From Labilibaculum sp. (GTDB taxonomy: Bacteria; Bacteroidota; Bacteroidia; Bacteroidales; Marinifilaceae): a stretch of DNA of 64,000 nt. The position numbers and the translations under genes were made by a program. The stretch lies in the NCBI RefSeq assembly GCF_963664555.1, contig NZ_OY761461.1, positions 2,294,001 to 2,358,000 of the forward strand, written 5' to 3'. Numbering within the stretch: position 1 is the stretch's first letter; each line of letters begins with the position of its first letter. This document shows positions 24,418 to 33,751 of this stretch, one piece after another. The notes beneath the pieces were generated by a model. The model was given only the letters and a program-made list of their open reading frames with translations, had not been told where the DNA came from and made no database searches.

Positions 24418-26247
24418 ATGAGCAATACATTCATCATTATCAATAACAGTTTTGCTATAGCAACTGCCGAACGCATTGTTGCAAAAATGGAAGGAAGTAC
24501 GATTGTTTCTGTTGCCGGATATCCGGGCAGCAATAAAATTTCTTCTTTACCGGATTTTCTTTCAGAATCTTTTCAGGTTGCCGATTTGCTGATTTTTATT
24601 GGAGCTATGGGCATTTGCGTAAGAAGTATTGCTCCTTTTATCCAGAATAAAGCGATAGATCCGGCAGTAATCAATATCGATTTGCATGGGAAATATGTGC
24701 AGTCGGTTTTGTCGGGACACAAAGGTGGTGCGAATGAGTACGCTCAGCAAATTGCTGAAATCACCAATGGAACGGCGATAATTACAACAGCAAGTGATAC
24801 ATTGGAGGTATGGCCATTGGATATCTTTGGCAAAAAATATAACTGGACGAATGAATATCAGAATGTTTCTGAGAACGATTTGATTGCTGCCTTTGTAAAT
24901 CAGAAGAAAACAGCATTACTTTTAGAGGTGAAAAACGGGGGGACGCAAAGCTTGCAGGATTCCTGTCCTGATTTTGTGGAGGTTTTCTATCAATTTGATC
25001 AGATTAAACAGGAAGATTTTGATTTGCTGATAGCTGTGACTCCCACATTGTACGAAACAAATATTCCAAGTTTGTTTTTCCGCCCTAAGTGCATCGTGGT
25101 TGGTACCGGTGCACAAAAAGGAATTGGAGTAGAAGCTTTTGAAAATGAATTAAGATCCCGGTTTGAGGCAAACCGCTTGGCTTTTGCATCCTTAAAAAGC
25201 ATTCACAGTATCACTGTAAAGGCCAACGAAGAGGCTTATAAACAATTCAGCGAGACAACTAATTTATCCTTCATTACTTATTCTTCCGAAGAATTAAATG
25301 AGAAGGAAGGTGAAGTTTCCTATTCTGCGGCAGCGCATCGTGAAGTGGGAGCTGTAAATGTATCCGAGGCATCGGCATTGATCGCCAGCGGAGCAAATAC
25401 ACTGCTTCAAACCAAGAGCAAGCACGTTGATGCCAATGGAAAGCATTTTACCCTGGCTTTGGCCATGGATGCTGAGCAGGAGCGGAAAGGCGAAATTTTT
25501 ATTGTTGGTGCGGGGCCGGGTGCACCCGATTTAATTTCCGTTCGAGGCAAGAGTCTTTTGAAACGAGCTGATTTGATTTTATATGCCGGAAGTTTGGTGC
25601 CAAGGGAATTAACCAATTATGGGAAAACTTCCTGTGTGATTCGAAACTCTGCAGATTTAACTCTCGAAGAGCAGTTTGATGTGATGAAAGAGCATTACGA
25701 TCGGGGTGGATTGGTTGTGCGTTTGCATACTGGTGATCCTTGCATTTACGGTGCTATTCAGGAACAAATGAATTTCTTCGATCAGCACGAAATGGATTAT
25801 GAAATTGTTCCGGGTATTTCCTCCTTTCAGGCTGCAGCTGCACGTTTAAAGTCGCAATTTACGATTCCCGAAAAGGTTCAATCTATCATCTTGACTCGTG
25901 GAGAAGGCAGAACGCCGATGCCACCAAGAGAGCAATTGGCTGAGTTCGCTAAATTCCAGAGCACGATCTGTTTGTTTTTAAGTGTGACTTTAGTGGATAA
26001 ACTGCAGGCTGATTTATTGGAAGGATATCCGGAGAATACACCAGTGGCCATCTGTCACAAATTAACCTGGAAAGAGGAAAAGATTTGGAGAGGTGAATTG
26101 AAAGATCTGGCAAAAATTGTGAAGGAAAACAAACTATCCTTAACCGTAATGATTGTGGTTGGTGAAGCCATTGGAAACCGGAAAAACAGATCTTTATTAT
26201 ATGACCCTAAATTTACTCACGGTTGTCGAAAAGGTATTAATAGTTAG
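24418..26247 (+). CDS. CbiG-CbiF fusion: cobalt-precorrin-5A hydrolase and C11-methyltransferase
   Basis: This 609-residue fusion has two enzymes. Residues 1 to ~355 are CbiG, which opens the lactone ring of cobalt-precorrin-5A and releases acetaldehyde: FIGAMGICVRSIAPF, LSGHKGGANEYAQQIA, and C-terminal VGTGAQKGIGVEAFE and AAHREVGA. From ~357 on is the CbiF/CobM C11-methyltransferase: FIVGAGPGAPDLISVRG, LILYAGSLVP, RLHTGDPCIYGAIQEQM and EIVPGISSFQAAAARL. CbiF makes the substrate of CbiG, so the fusion joins consecutive steps. Confidence 0.92.
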   Translation: MSNTFIIINNSFAIATAERIVAKMEGSTIVSVAGYPGSNKISSLPDFLSESFQVADLLIFIGAMGICVRSIAPFIQNKAIDPAVINIDLHGKYVQSVLSGHKGGANEYAQQIAEITNGTAIITTASDTLEVWPLDIFGKKYNWTNEYQNVSENDLIAAFVNQKKTALLLEVKNGGTQSLQDSCPDFVEVFYQFDQIKQEDFDLLIAVTPTLYETNIPSLFFRPKCIVVGTGAQKGIGVEAFENELRSRFEANRLAFASLKSIHSITVKANEEAYKQFSETTNLSFITYSSEELNEKEGEVSYSAAAHREVGAVNVSEASALIASGANTLLQTKSKHVDANGKHFTLALAMDAEQERKGEIFIVGAGPGAPDLISVRGKSLLKRADLILYAGSLVPRELTNYGKTSCVIRNSADLTLEEQFDVMKEHYDRGGLVVRLHTGDPCIYGAIQEQMNFFDQHEMDYEIVPGISSFQAAAARLKSQFTIPEKVQSIILTRGEGRTPMPPREQLAEFAKFQSTICLFLSVTLVDKLQADLLEGYPENTPVAICHKLTWKEEKIWRGELKDLAKIVKENKLSLTVMIVVGEAIGNRKNRSLLYDPKFTHGCRKGINS

Positions 26248-26305
26248 TAATCAACAATGAATAATTGTTAGTTCTGACGGGGCAAAAAAGAGAAAATTAA
26301 TTGGA

Positions 26306-28126
26306 ATGAAAATATTATTATTCGGGGGAACGACTGAGGGGAAAGCAACATCTAACTGGTTGGATGATTTAGAGATTCCGCATTTTTACTCAACAAAAAC
26401 GAGTTCGGGAAATTACGAATCCAGATTCGGACAGCGAATTTGTGGTGCGATGAATGTGGAAGAGATTTGTACCTTTTGTTTGGAAAATGAAATTGATTTA
26501 CTGATAGATGCCGCACATCCTTTTGCAGAAGTCTTGCATCACAGTATTGTGGAGTCGGCCAATCAGGCAAGTCTGCCGGTAATTAGAGTGGAGCGCGATG
26601 CAGTACCTCGAATTAATAGCAAATGGATACAATATCACCACAGTTTGGTATCGATATTGACAGATTTGCATTCCCAAAAGTATAAAAATATACTTTCGCT
26701 GGTTGGCGTAAAAGCCATACCGGTGATTCATAAAATCGTGCCAAATGCTAATATATGGTATCGGATTCTTGATTTTCCTTCTTCACTGGAAATTGCCCAA
26801 AAGGCAGGTGTTGAAATGGAAAAGGTTATTGTTTCGGATGCATTTGATGGAATGGAATCCATTGAAAATTTATTGGTTGATGAGGGAATTGAAGCCATGA
26901 TTACGAAAGAGAGTGGCTACTCGGGTTTGTTGGATCAGAAAATGGATTTGGCGGTAAAACATCAAATTCCATTGTACGTGATTGCCCGACCCGACTTACC
27001 CAACTACGATGAGACGATAAGTAATCGGGAAAGGCTGCAGAAATATTTGAAGAATCGGTTTGGATTGGAGCGAAAAGAATTGGCTCATGGTTTTACTTCG
27101 GGGACTTGTGCTGCAATAGCTACGAAAGCGGCCCTAAAATTACTCTTAGGAGAAGAATTGCAGCTAAAAGAGCGCATTGCTTTGCCCGATGGTGGAATTT
27201 GTGAAATGCAATTGCATCAGAACAGATTCATGGAAGATTTTGCTTTGTGTTCGGTGGTGAAAAACTCCGGCGACGATCCGGATATTACCGATGGAATGGA
27301 AATCGGCGCCTGCCTGAGGTGGAATGATGTGAATTGCATTCGTTTTGTGAAAGGGGAAGGAGTGGGAACGGTTACTTTAAATGGTTTGGGAATTCCCTTA
27401 GGCGAACCGGCAGTAAATCCTGTTCCCCGAAAGATGATTGCATTCGAATTGGAACAAATTCTGGAAGAGTATGATATTAATAGAGGTATTGATGTTTCGG
27501 TATTTGTGCCCGTAGGTAAAAAACTGGGAGCGAAGACTTTTAATCCCAAGCTGGGAATTGTTGATGGCATTTCCATCATCGGAACTACCGGAAGAATTAA
27601 GCCTTACTCGTTGGAAGCTTATGTGCAAACCATTCAAAAACAGTTGAACTTGGCTGTGCTGAACGGGAACAAACACATTGTGGTAAATTCCGGAGGAAGA
27701 AGCGAACGATATCTGAAAGAGAAGTTTCCTGATTTGGGCGATTTGGCTTTCCTGCAATATGGGAATTTTATTGGCGAAATGCTGCAAACAATTAATGCTT
27801 CGGGTGCCGAAAAAGTAAGCATGGGAATCATGACTGGCAAAGCAGTGAAACTGGCTGCCGGACATCTGGATACACACAGCAGTAAGGTTGTTTTAGATCA
27901 TAATTTTCTGATGGGATTGGCAAGAGATTGCAGTTATTCCGAAGAGATTATTCAACAAATTGGAGAAATTAAAATGGCGCGGGAACTGGAAGAATTAGTT
28001 CCATTTATGGGAGATGAACCATTTTTTAAAGCTGTAAAATTTAAATGTGAAAAGGTTTGTAAGCAAGTTATTACAGACTGCAGTTTCGAGCTTCTTTTAA
28101 TCAGCAATAATGGAGTTATTATTTAG
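26306..28126 (+). CDS. CbiJ-CbiD fusion: precorrin-6A reductase and cobalt-precorrin-5B C1-methyltransferase
   Basis: This 606-residue fusion pairs two steps that follow each other. Residues 1 to ~250 are the reductase CbiJ/CobK: LLFGGTTEGKATSNWL, DLLIDAAHPFAEVL and MITKESGYSG. From ~258 on is CbiD, which methylates C1: HGFTSGTCAAIATKAAL, VKNSGDDPDITDGMEIGA, GEGVGTVTLNGLGIPLGEPAVNPVPR and MGIMTGKAVKLAAGHLDTHSSK. The substrate order is CbiD then CbiJ. It is the last biosynthetic gene before the transporter. Confidence 0.93.
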   Translation: MKILLFGGTTEGKATSNWLDDLEIPHFYSTKTSSGNYESRFGQRICGAMNVEEICTFCLENEIDLLIDAAHPFAEVLHHSIVESANQASLPVIRVERDAVPRINSKWIQYHHSLVSILTDLHSQKYKNILSLVGVKAIPVIHKIVPNANIWYRILDFPSSLEIAQKAGVEMEKVIVSDAFDGMESIENLLVDEGIEAMITKESGYSGLLDQKMDLAVKHQIPLYVIARPDLPNYDETISNRERLQKYLKNRFGLERKELAHGFTSGTCAAIATKAALKLLLGEELQLKERIALPDGGICEMQLHQNRFMEDFALCSVVKNSGDDPDITDGMEIGACLRWNDVNCIRFVKGEGVGTVTLNGLGIPLGEPAVNPVPRKMIAFELEQILEEYDINRGIDVSVFVPVGKKLGAKTFNPKLGIVDGISIIGTTGRIKPYSLEAYVQTIQKQLNLAVLNGNKHIVVNSGGRSERYLKEKFPDLGDLAFLQYGNFIGEMLQTINASGAEKVSMGIMTGKAVKLAAGHLDTHSSKVVLDHNFLMGLARDCSYSEEIIQQIGEIKMARELEELVPFMGDEPFFKAVKFKCEKVCKQVITDCSFELLLISNNGVII

Positions 28127-28217
28127 AGTTATGAATTTCAAAAAAAATGATTAAAACAGGAATAGGCAGGAAACAGTATTTAAGATTCTGTAATAACTAC
28201 TACATACTAAATTAAAT

Positions 28218-28946
28218 ATGAGAAAAAAACTATTTGTACTACTTGCGTTTTCACTTCCTTTTCAGGGATTTAGCATGCATATAATGGAAGGCTATCTGCC
28301 GGCAGGCTGGTCTGTTTTTTGGACCGTGGTTTATTTGCCATTTTTTGTTTGGGGTGTAAAGGTGATTCAGAAAATAGTAATAAAACATCCTGAGCTAAAA
28401 ATGCTTTTGGCATTGGCGGCGGCTTTTGCCTTTGTATTGTCGGCATTAAAATTGCCATCGGTTACCGGCAGCAGTTCGCATCCTACCGGTGTTGGTTTGG
28501 GCGTATTGTTGTTTGGCCCGATTGTAATGAGTGTGTTGGGTGTTTTGGTTCTTATTTTTCAGGTGTTGCTGTTGGCGCATGGTGGCATTACCACTTTGGG
28601 CGCTAATGCATTTTCGATGGCATTGGCCGGTCCGGTGGTAACATTTGGTATTTATAAATTGTGCGCCAAATTGAAATGCAACCGCTCTGTTTCCATTTTT
28701 TTAGCTGCATGTCTGGGCGATTTAACTACCTATACAGTTACAGCCTTGCAGTTAGCCCTGGCCCATCCCGATACGCATACCGGTGTAGCCGGAGCTTTTG
28801 TGAAATTTGCATCTATTTTTAGCTTAACGCAAATTCCAATTGCTGTTGTTGAAGGATTAATCACTGTTTTGGTGATGAACATTCTGATTAAAAATGTACC
28901 GGATTGGGAAGGAATAAAACTGAATCTTCAAGCTCCTAAATTGTAA
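28218..28946 (+). CDS. cbiM: Cobalt ECF transporter S component CbiM
   Basis: CbiM is the substrate-specific membrane subunit of the cobalt ECF transporter. A cleavable leader ([19 protein letters not shown]) precedes [12 protein letters not shown]. Cleavage would expose Met-His, whose N-terminal amine and His ligate the metal in this family. About six membrane segments follow, with [19 protein letters not shown] and [25 protein letters not shown], both signature stretches with metal-site His residues. The 242-residue length is normal. cbiN follows after 4 bp. Confidence 0.95.
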   Translation: MRKKLFVLLAFSLPFQGFSMHIMEGYLPAGWSVFWTVVYLPFFVWGVKVIQKIVIKHPELKMLLALAAAFAFVLSALKLPSVTGSSSHPTGVGLGVLLFGPIVMSVLGVLVLIFQVLLLAHGGITTLGANAFSMALAGPVVTFGIYKLCAKLKCNRSVSIFLAACLGDLTTYTVTALQLALAHPDTHTGVAGAFVKFASIFSLTQIPIAVVEGLITVLVMNILIKNVPDWEGIKLNLQAPKL

Positions 28947-28950
28947 GCAT

Positions 28951-29250
28951 ATGTTGAAATTTGTTCTTAAAAATCAAAATAAATTCCTGTTTTTGGCAAT
29001 AATTGCCATTCTAATTGGTGTTTTTGTTTACGTTGGTGATTCTGAATTTGGAGGTGCCGACGGACATGCCGAAGAATATATTACAGAAGCCAATCCTGAT
29101 TACAAACCGTGGTTTTCGAATATTTGGGAGCCTCCAGGAGCCGAAATTGAAAGTTTACTATTTGCGTTGCAGGCAGCTTTTGGAGCTGGGGTTGTTTGTT
29201 ATGTATTAGGATATTATAGAGGGAAGAAGGCAGTTAAAAGGCTCAGTTAA
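28951..29250 (+). CDS. cbiN: Cobalt ECF transporter auxiliary protein CbiN
   Basis: This 99-residue protein has two membrane helices (FLFLAIIAILIGVFVYV and AFGAGVVCYVLGYYRG). The loop FGGADGHAEEYITEANPDYKPWFSNIWEPPGAEIESLLFALQAA lies between them (described by positions ~34-78). This is the CbiN layout: the loop enters the CbiM pore and helps load cobalt. It sits 4 bp after cbiM. About 100 bp without features separates it from cbiQ. Confidence 0.92.
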   Translation: MLKFVLKNQNKFLFLAIIAILIGVFVYVGDSEFGGADGHAEEYITEANPDYKPWFSNIWEPPGAEIESLLFALQAAFGAGVVCYVLGYYRGKKAVKRLS

Positions 29251-29349
29251 CAATTAGAAATTTATAATTATTGTTAGTGCAAGGAATTGCCAATAGGCGA
29301 AGGGATGGATTTTTACTAATTACTCATTACTAATTTTTAATTCAAATAA

Positions 29350-30141
29350 GTGTTTATAAGCGAACAATACATACTAAGAAAACCGATATTCGGATTGTAC
29401 AGCATGGAAAAGTTTATTCTTTTTATGGTGCTTCTTAATTGTGCTTTGCTTTCCGGGAATTTGTATATGCATTTGTTTCTGATATCATTGATTTCAATTG
29501 GCTTTTTAACTCATGGAATTGACCTGATAAAACTGCTTCGTTTAATTGCCTTGCCTTTTGGATTTATTGTATTGGGAAGTATTTCAATCGCTTTTTCTCT
29601 GCATGCCGATCCCGAAAACAGTCTGTTTTGCTTCGATAGCATGGGATTGTGTATTGGTTTGGAAACGGCAGGATTGCACAAGGCTTTGGATTTGTTTTTT
29701 AAGGCAATGGCGGCTGTAATGGCTCTAAATTACCTAATTCTTTCCTGTTCCCTGTCAGAACTTAACGATATAGGACGAAAATTGAAAATCCCTTTGATTT
29801 TGCGTGAATTATTTGTCTTAATCTATCGTTACATTTCATTGCTTTTTACTTTTACGGGTCAGGTTCACATTGCGCAGCGAAACCGTCTGGGTTATGCCAG
29901 GCGAAAACAATCCATTTCATCGGCAGGGATGTTGTTTTCCTCTGTTTTTATCAAAAGTCTTCTGTTTTCGGATCGGAGTCTGGAAGCGCTTCAGTCAAGA
30001 GGTTATCACGGCGAATTTTATTTTCGGCAGCAAAAGGAAGTCTTGAGATTAAAACAGGTTTTATCGATGTTGGTATTTGGAATCCTGTTACTTTTTCTTG
30101 ATAATTATTCAAACTTGTTCGATCTGATTTCTCACATCTAA
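29350..30141 (+). CDS. cbiQ: Cobalt ECF transporter T component CbiQ
   Basis: This 263-residue membrane protein couples the ATPase to CbiM. It has four to five hydrophobic segments. The C-terminal helix pair contains the coupling motifs: RRKQSISSAGMLFSSVFIKSLLFSDRSLEALQSRGY, at ~190-225, has the Ala/Arg-rich pattern ending in ...EALQSRG that binds the ATPase. The start is a GTG that directly follows an in-frame stop; ATG 29404 would shorten it by 18 residues. The N-terminus is less family-like than the C-terminus. Confidence 0.87.
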   Translation: MFISEQYILRKPIFGLYSMEKFILFMVLLNCALLSGNLYMHLFLISLISIGFLTHGIDLIKLLRLIALPFGFIVLGSISIAFSLHADPENSLFCFDSMGLCIGLETAGLHKALDLFFKAMAAVMALNYLILSCSLSELNDIGRKLKIPLILRELFVLIYRYISLLFTFTGQVHIAQRNRLGYARRKQSISSAGMLFSSVFIKSLLFSDRSLEALQSRGYHGEFYFRQQKEVLRLKQVLSMLVFGILLLFLDNYSNLFDLISHI

Positions 30142-30160
30142 AATCTCATATCTTAACGAA

Positions 30161-30955
30161 ATGATTCAACTTCAAAACATAGAATACACATATCCCGAAG
30201 GCACAAAAGGACTGGAAGCTGTTTCTTTGCAGATTGAGCAGGGAAGCAGGGTGGCTTTTCTGGGAGAGAATGGTGCCGGAAAATCAAGTTTGTTTTTGGT
30301 TTTGAATGGAATTCACAAACCTCAGAAAGGAAAGTATATTCTGGATGGAAAACAATTTGGCTTTTCGACCAAAGAAAGAAAGCAAATGGCACACAAAGTA
30401 GGTTATGTGTTTCAGGATCCGGAAGTGCAGTTGTTTGCCGCAAGTGTGTACGAAGATGTAGCATTTGGTCCCTTTAATTTGGACTTGGATAGAAAGGATA
30501 TTGAAATCAGGGTAGAAAAGTATCTAAATTTGCTGGGTATTCAGGAATTGAAAGACAAAGCCCCGCATCAGCTGAGTTACGGACAGAAAAAGCAGGTTGC
30601 TGTGGCAGGAGTTTTAGCTATGGAGCCTGAAATTATTTTGTTTGATGAGCCTTTTGCCTGGCTCGATAACCGGCACAAGCAAATTATGAATGAGATTATT
30701 GATGATTTGAACAAACAAGCTAAAACGGTACTGATTTCCACACATAATCCGGATTTTGCTTACGAATGGGCCGATCAGGTAATTCTGATGAAAGAAGGGA
30801 GAATCATTGCTGCCGGGTCACCTGAAAAAATAATGAGCAACAAAGTCTTGATGCAGGAAATTGGCATGGAATTGCCTTTGGTGGTGCAGTTTGCAAAAAA
30901 AGTGGGAATGAATAACCATTCCCGATCGATTCAATCTCTATTGGAGGAAATTTAA
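30161..30955 (+). CDS. cbiO: Cobalt ECF transporter ATPase CbiO
   Basis: This 264-residue ABC ATPase has Walker A GENGAGKSS, a Q-loop in VGYVFQDPEVQLFAASVYEDVAFGP, signature LSYGQKKQVAVAGVL, Walker B IILFDEPFAWLD and the switch His in ISTHNPD. The Q-loop with PE.QLF.....EDV.FGP is typical of ECF ATPases. It acts with CbiQ and CbiM at the inner membrane and completes the cbiMNQO importer at the end of the corrin operon. The glycosyltransferase on the opposite strand converges, with its stop adjacent and no spacer. Confidence 0.95.
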   Translation: MIQLQNIEYTYPEGTKGLEAVSLQIEQGSRVAFLGENGAGKSSLFLVLNGIHKPQKGKYILDGKQFGFSTKERKQMAHKVGYVFQDPEVQLFAASVYEDVAFGPFNLDLDRKDIEIRVEKYLNLLGIQELKDKAPHQLSYGQKKQVAVAGVLAMEPEIILFDEPFAWLDNRHKQIMNEIIDDLNKQAKTVLISTHNPDFAYEWADQVILMKEGRIIAAGSPEKIMSNKVLMQEIGMELPLVVQFAKKVGMNNHSRSIQSLLEEI

Positions 30956-32251
30956 TTAATTCTTCTCCATCAACTGCTTGTAAATATGGATCAGATGATC
31001 TGTTTTTGTGTAGATATTGAACTCCTTTTCAACAGCTTTTCGACCTGTAACAGAAAGCTCCTGTATCTTGTTTTCATTGTTCAATAATTTTTTAAAAGTC
31101 ACGGCCAGTTCTTCTGCAGTATTGTTTTCGTAGATGATCCCACCCTTTGATTTATTAACAATCTCGGCAAATGCACCCAGATTGGGTTGCACAACCGGTA
31201 CGCCCGAAGCCATACTTTCCAATAAATACAAGCCAAAGGCTTCACCATTCCGCACAGGAACCGAAATTAGTTTCACTTTTTTGAAGAACTTGTGCCTTCC
31301 TTCCCCGTTAAAATCTTCGTGAAATTCAACCTGTTCCAAAAGTCTTTCTTCTTTCAATTTTTGCCGGACTTGTTTTAGTAAAGGTTTGTCGTCACCGGTT
31401 GATCCGCCGGTGACGATCAATTTCACATCTTGGCAGGCAGTATCTTTTTTCAGTTCGATAAAGGCATCAACGATAATATCGAAACCATTTCCTTCGCACA
31501 TTCGGGAAATGTAACCGATGTTTCGTGCTTTTGACTCTGGTTTGGCAAACTTGTATTCGTCCGGATCAACACCCAAATGGTTGATAAATACTTTCTCTTT
31601 GGGAATGTTCATTTTTTCCAGAGAAACTTCCGCGTAAAAATCACTCACAGCAATAAATGCATCCAAATATTCGGCTTTGGTACTCATCAGCGCCCAAATT
31701 TTATCTCTAAATGAGTCTTTCATGGCATCAACCCACACATCTTCATCCTGCAGCGAGCAAACCAGTATGGCATTCGGAAATTCCTTTTTTAATTTAGGAG
31801 CCAGTCCCAAAAGCAGCGCATTCGACAAATGAATTACATCTGGGGTAAGATATTCTGCCATCCAGCTTACCATGCGGTTGAGCTCCTCTTTCTGCTTTCC
31901 TTCTTCTCCCATCAACATCGAAACGGTCATTTCTTCCAAGCCTTTTGCATTGGTTGATCCTGCCATGCTTGCTGCTAATTTTAACATTGGGCCAGAGTTC
32001 AACAAACGATCCAACCAGGCAGGTGCATGTCTGAAAACAGGATACAATTGCTTTAGATAAATGCTGATGGCTCCATAAAAAACGGGAATATCATTCAAAT
32101 CATGCTCATCGGAAAATAAGGGGAGATACATGGGTATTTTGGTTACCTCATGTCCCTGCTTTTTCATGGCAAGATGAAATTTATCGTCGCGTAAACAATT
32201 GCCGCAGTAAAAACTGCCTCCCGAACCGGGTATGATTTGAAGAATGTTCAT
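30956..32251 (-). CDS. Group 4 glycosyltransferase
   Basis: This is a GT4-type (GT-B fold) glycosyltransferase. The N-terminal Rossmann region begins MNILQIIPGSGGSFYCGNCLRDD. The C-terminal half shows NIGYISRMCEGNGFDIIVDAFI, LIVTGGSTGDD and the nucleotide-sugar signature EAFGLYLLESMASGVPVVQPNLGAFAEIV, with the E-x7-E pattern. Donor and acceptor are unknown. The frame opens 8 codons upstream at 32275, but MNILQI at 32251 is the usual start of such enzymes, giving 431 residues. There are no polysaccharide neighbours. A stem-loop lies between it and mazG. Confidence 0.88.
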   Translation of the reverse strand: MNILQIIPGSGGSFYCGNCLRDDKFHLAMKKQGHEVTKIPMYLPLFSDEHDLNDIPVFYGAISIYLKQLYPVFRHAPAWLDRLLNSGPMLKLAASMAGSTNAKGLEEMTVSMLMGEEGKQKEELNRMVSWMAEYLTPDVIHLSNALLLGLAPKLKKEFPNAILVCSLQDEDVWVDAMKDSFRDKIWALMSTKAEYLDAFIAVSDFYAEVSLEKMNIPKEKVFINHLGVDPDEYKFAKPESKARNIGYISRMCEGNGFDIIVDAFIELKKDTACQDVKLIVTGGSTGDDKPLLKQVRQKLKEERLLEQVEFHEDFNGEGRHKFFKKVKLISVPVRNGEAFGLYLLESMASGVPVVQPNLGAFAEIVNKSKGGIIYENNTAEELAVTFKKLLNNENKIQELSVTGRKAVEKEFNIYTKTDHLIHIYKQLMEKN

Positions 32252-32309
32252 TTTTCTGATTTTTATGGAACACACAAGATAGCAAAATCAGTTAAAAGTA
32301 CTTCAAACA

Positions 32310-32353
32310 GAAAGTGCCTTAAGTCGAAATGAATGACAACTTAAGGCACTTTC
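32310..32353. terminator. Hairpin between mazG and the glycosyltransferase gene
   Basis: A perfect 15-bp stem (gaaagtgccttaagt 32310-32324, acttaaggcactttc 32339-32353) lies downstream of the mazG stop. The U tract on the minus strand is weak, so it may attenuate transcription and not end it fully. Confidence 0.6.
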
Positions 32354-32424
32354 TAATTTTAATTGTTAGAGGCTGTAAGGTCTTTTTGCTTTTTCCTTGA
32401 AACTTGTTCCTTGTAGCTTTAGTT

Positions 32425-33201
32425 CTACTTGTCAAACTGCTTGGCCTCTTCCCAAATTTCATCCATTTCTTCCAGATTCATGTCTTTTAGGTTTCGTCCT
32501 AATTTCATGGTTTTACTTTCCAGATAATTGAATCGTCTGGTGAATTTCTGGTTGGTGCGTTCCAGTGCATTTTCAGGATTTACACCATACAAACGTGCCG
32601 CATTAATCAAGGAGAAGAACATATCGCCAAATTCGGCTTCCATTTTGTTCTGATCGCCATTGATAATTTCTTCCTGCAATTCCATCATTTCTTCTTTCAC
32701 CTTCTCCCAAACCTGCTCTTTTTCGTCCCAGTCGAAGCCTACACCTCGCACCTTATCCTGAATTCGGTTGGCTTTTACCAAAGCTGGCAGACTTTGCGGA
32801 ACACCTTCCAAAACCGATTTGTTACCGTCTTTTTCCTTTAGCTTCAGTTGTTCCCAGTTTTCTTCTACCTCTCTGGCATTGGCAACTTTGGTATCGCTAA
32901 AAATGTGAGGATGACGATAGATGAGTTTTTCGCTGATGCCATCGCAAACATCAGCAATGTCGAAATCGTTGGTTTCAGAACCTATTTTGGCATAGAACAC
33001 AATGTGGAGCAGAATATCGCCCAATTCTTTCTTTATTTCCTGATTTTCACCCTTTAAAATGGCATCGGCCAGCTCGTAGGTTTCTTCAATGGTCAACGTT
33101 CTCAGACTCTCAAAGGTCTGTTTTTTGTCCCATGGACAGCCTTCGCGAAGCTGATCCATAATATTTAGTAAGCGCTCAAAGGCTTTTAGTTTTCGATCCA
33201 T
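32425..33201 (-). CDS. mazG: Nucleoside triphosphate pyrophosphohydrolase MazG
   Basis: MazG hydrolyses (d)NTPs to NMP and pyrophosphate and removes non-canonical or stress-related nucleotides. The 258-residue length is that of the duplicated full-length form. The first half shows LREGCPWDKKQTFESLRTLTIEETYELADAI, with the EExxE-type metal ligands and a later GDILLHIVFYAKI. The second half has EEMMELQEEIINGDQNKMEAEFGDMFFSLINAARL. RHPHIFSD and GVGFDWDEKEQVWEKV are also family-typical. A 550-bp intergenic stretch lies upstream. Confidence 0.95.
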   Translation of the reverse strand: MDRKLKAFERLLNIMDQLREGCPWDKKQTFESLRTLTIEETYELADAILKGENQEIKKELGDILLHIVFYAKIGSETNDFDIADVCDGISEKLIYRHPHIFSDTKVANAREVEENWEQLKLKEKDGNKSVLEGVPQSLPALVKANRIQDKVRGVGFDWDEKEQVWEKVKEEMMELQEEIINGDQNKMEAEFGDMFFSLINAARLYGVNPENALERTNQKFTRRFNYLESKTMKLGRNLKDMNLEEMDEIWEEAKQFDK

Positions 33202-33751
33202 TTGTTCTGCGTTTTATATTCGAAGATCAAATTTACAAAAGTATTTGGGAGTTTGAGAATTTATCTTGATTGTAAATAAATGTTGGGGAGAGCAAAAATC
33301 AGCTAAACGAATCATTTGGTGGTTGACGACTCAACAATCACGAGTTGTACCCATTTAATTTCAAAAGCAGCTTTAAATAAAATTAGTTTTAGTTAGATCA
33401 AGGCAAAGAAGTAAAACATAGCCGGGTTAGGTTGCCTCTTTTTTAACGAAAACATAGCTAAAAAGAAACATTTTATAAGATTGGTTTTGATGTTAACTTG
33501 GTATTAATGATTCTTATCAATTTGATGCATTATCTCATTACTCACAGTTCTTGTAATTTTGAGACAACTAAAAACTTATCAATTCAACAATCTTAAAATT
33601 TTTGGAAGTTTAATGTTTGTTAGGGTGAAGTAGGTTTGTTCTTGTCTTAATTTTCCCCACGTTCATTGGTATGGGAGATTCTTTCCATCAGTGATTACCT
33701 GTGGATAGGTTTGTCTGATTATCAATAGTTTATGTGATTGGATCCTAAATT
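33202..33751. other. 550-bp intergenic stretch, no gene found
   Basis: This stretch lies between the mazG start and the CBS-kinase stop, both on minus. It must carry the mazG promoter. I find no long ORF, conserved RNA motif or clear hairpin. Confidence 0.5.

Noticed and set aside
27217..27877. Antisense ORFs of 120 and 159 codons opposite cbiD
   Set aside because: They mirror the CbiD reading frame; the sense strand has the full CbiD signature. No independent support was found.
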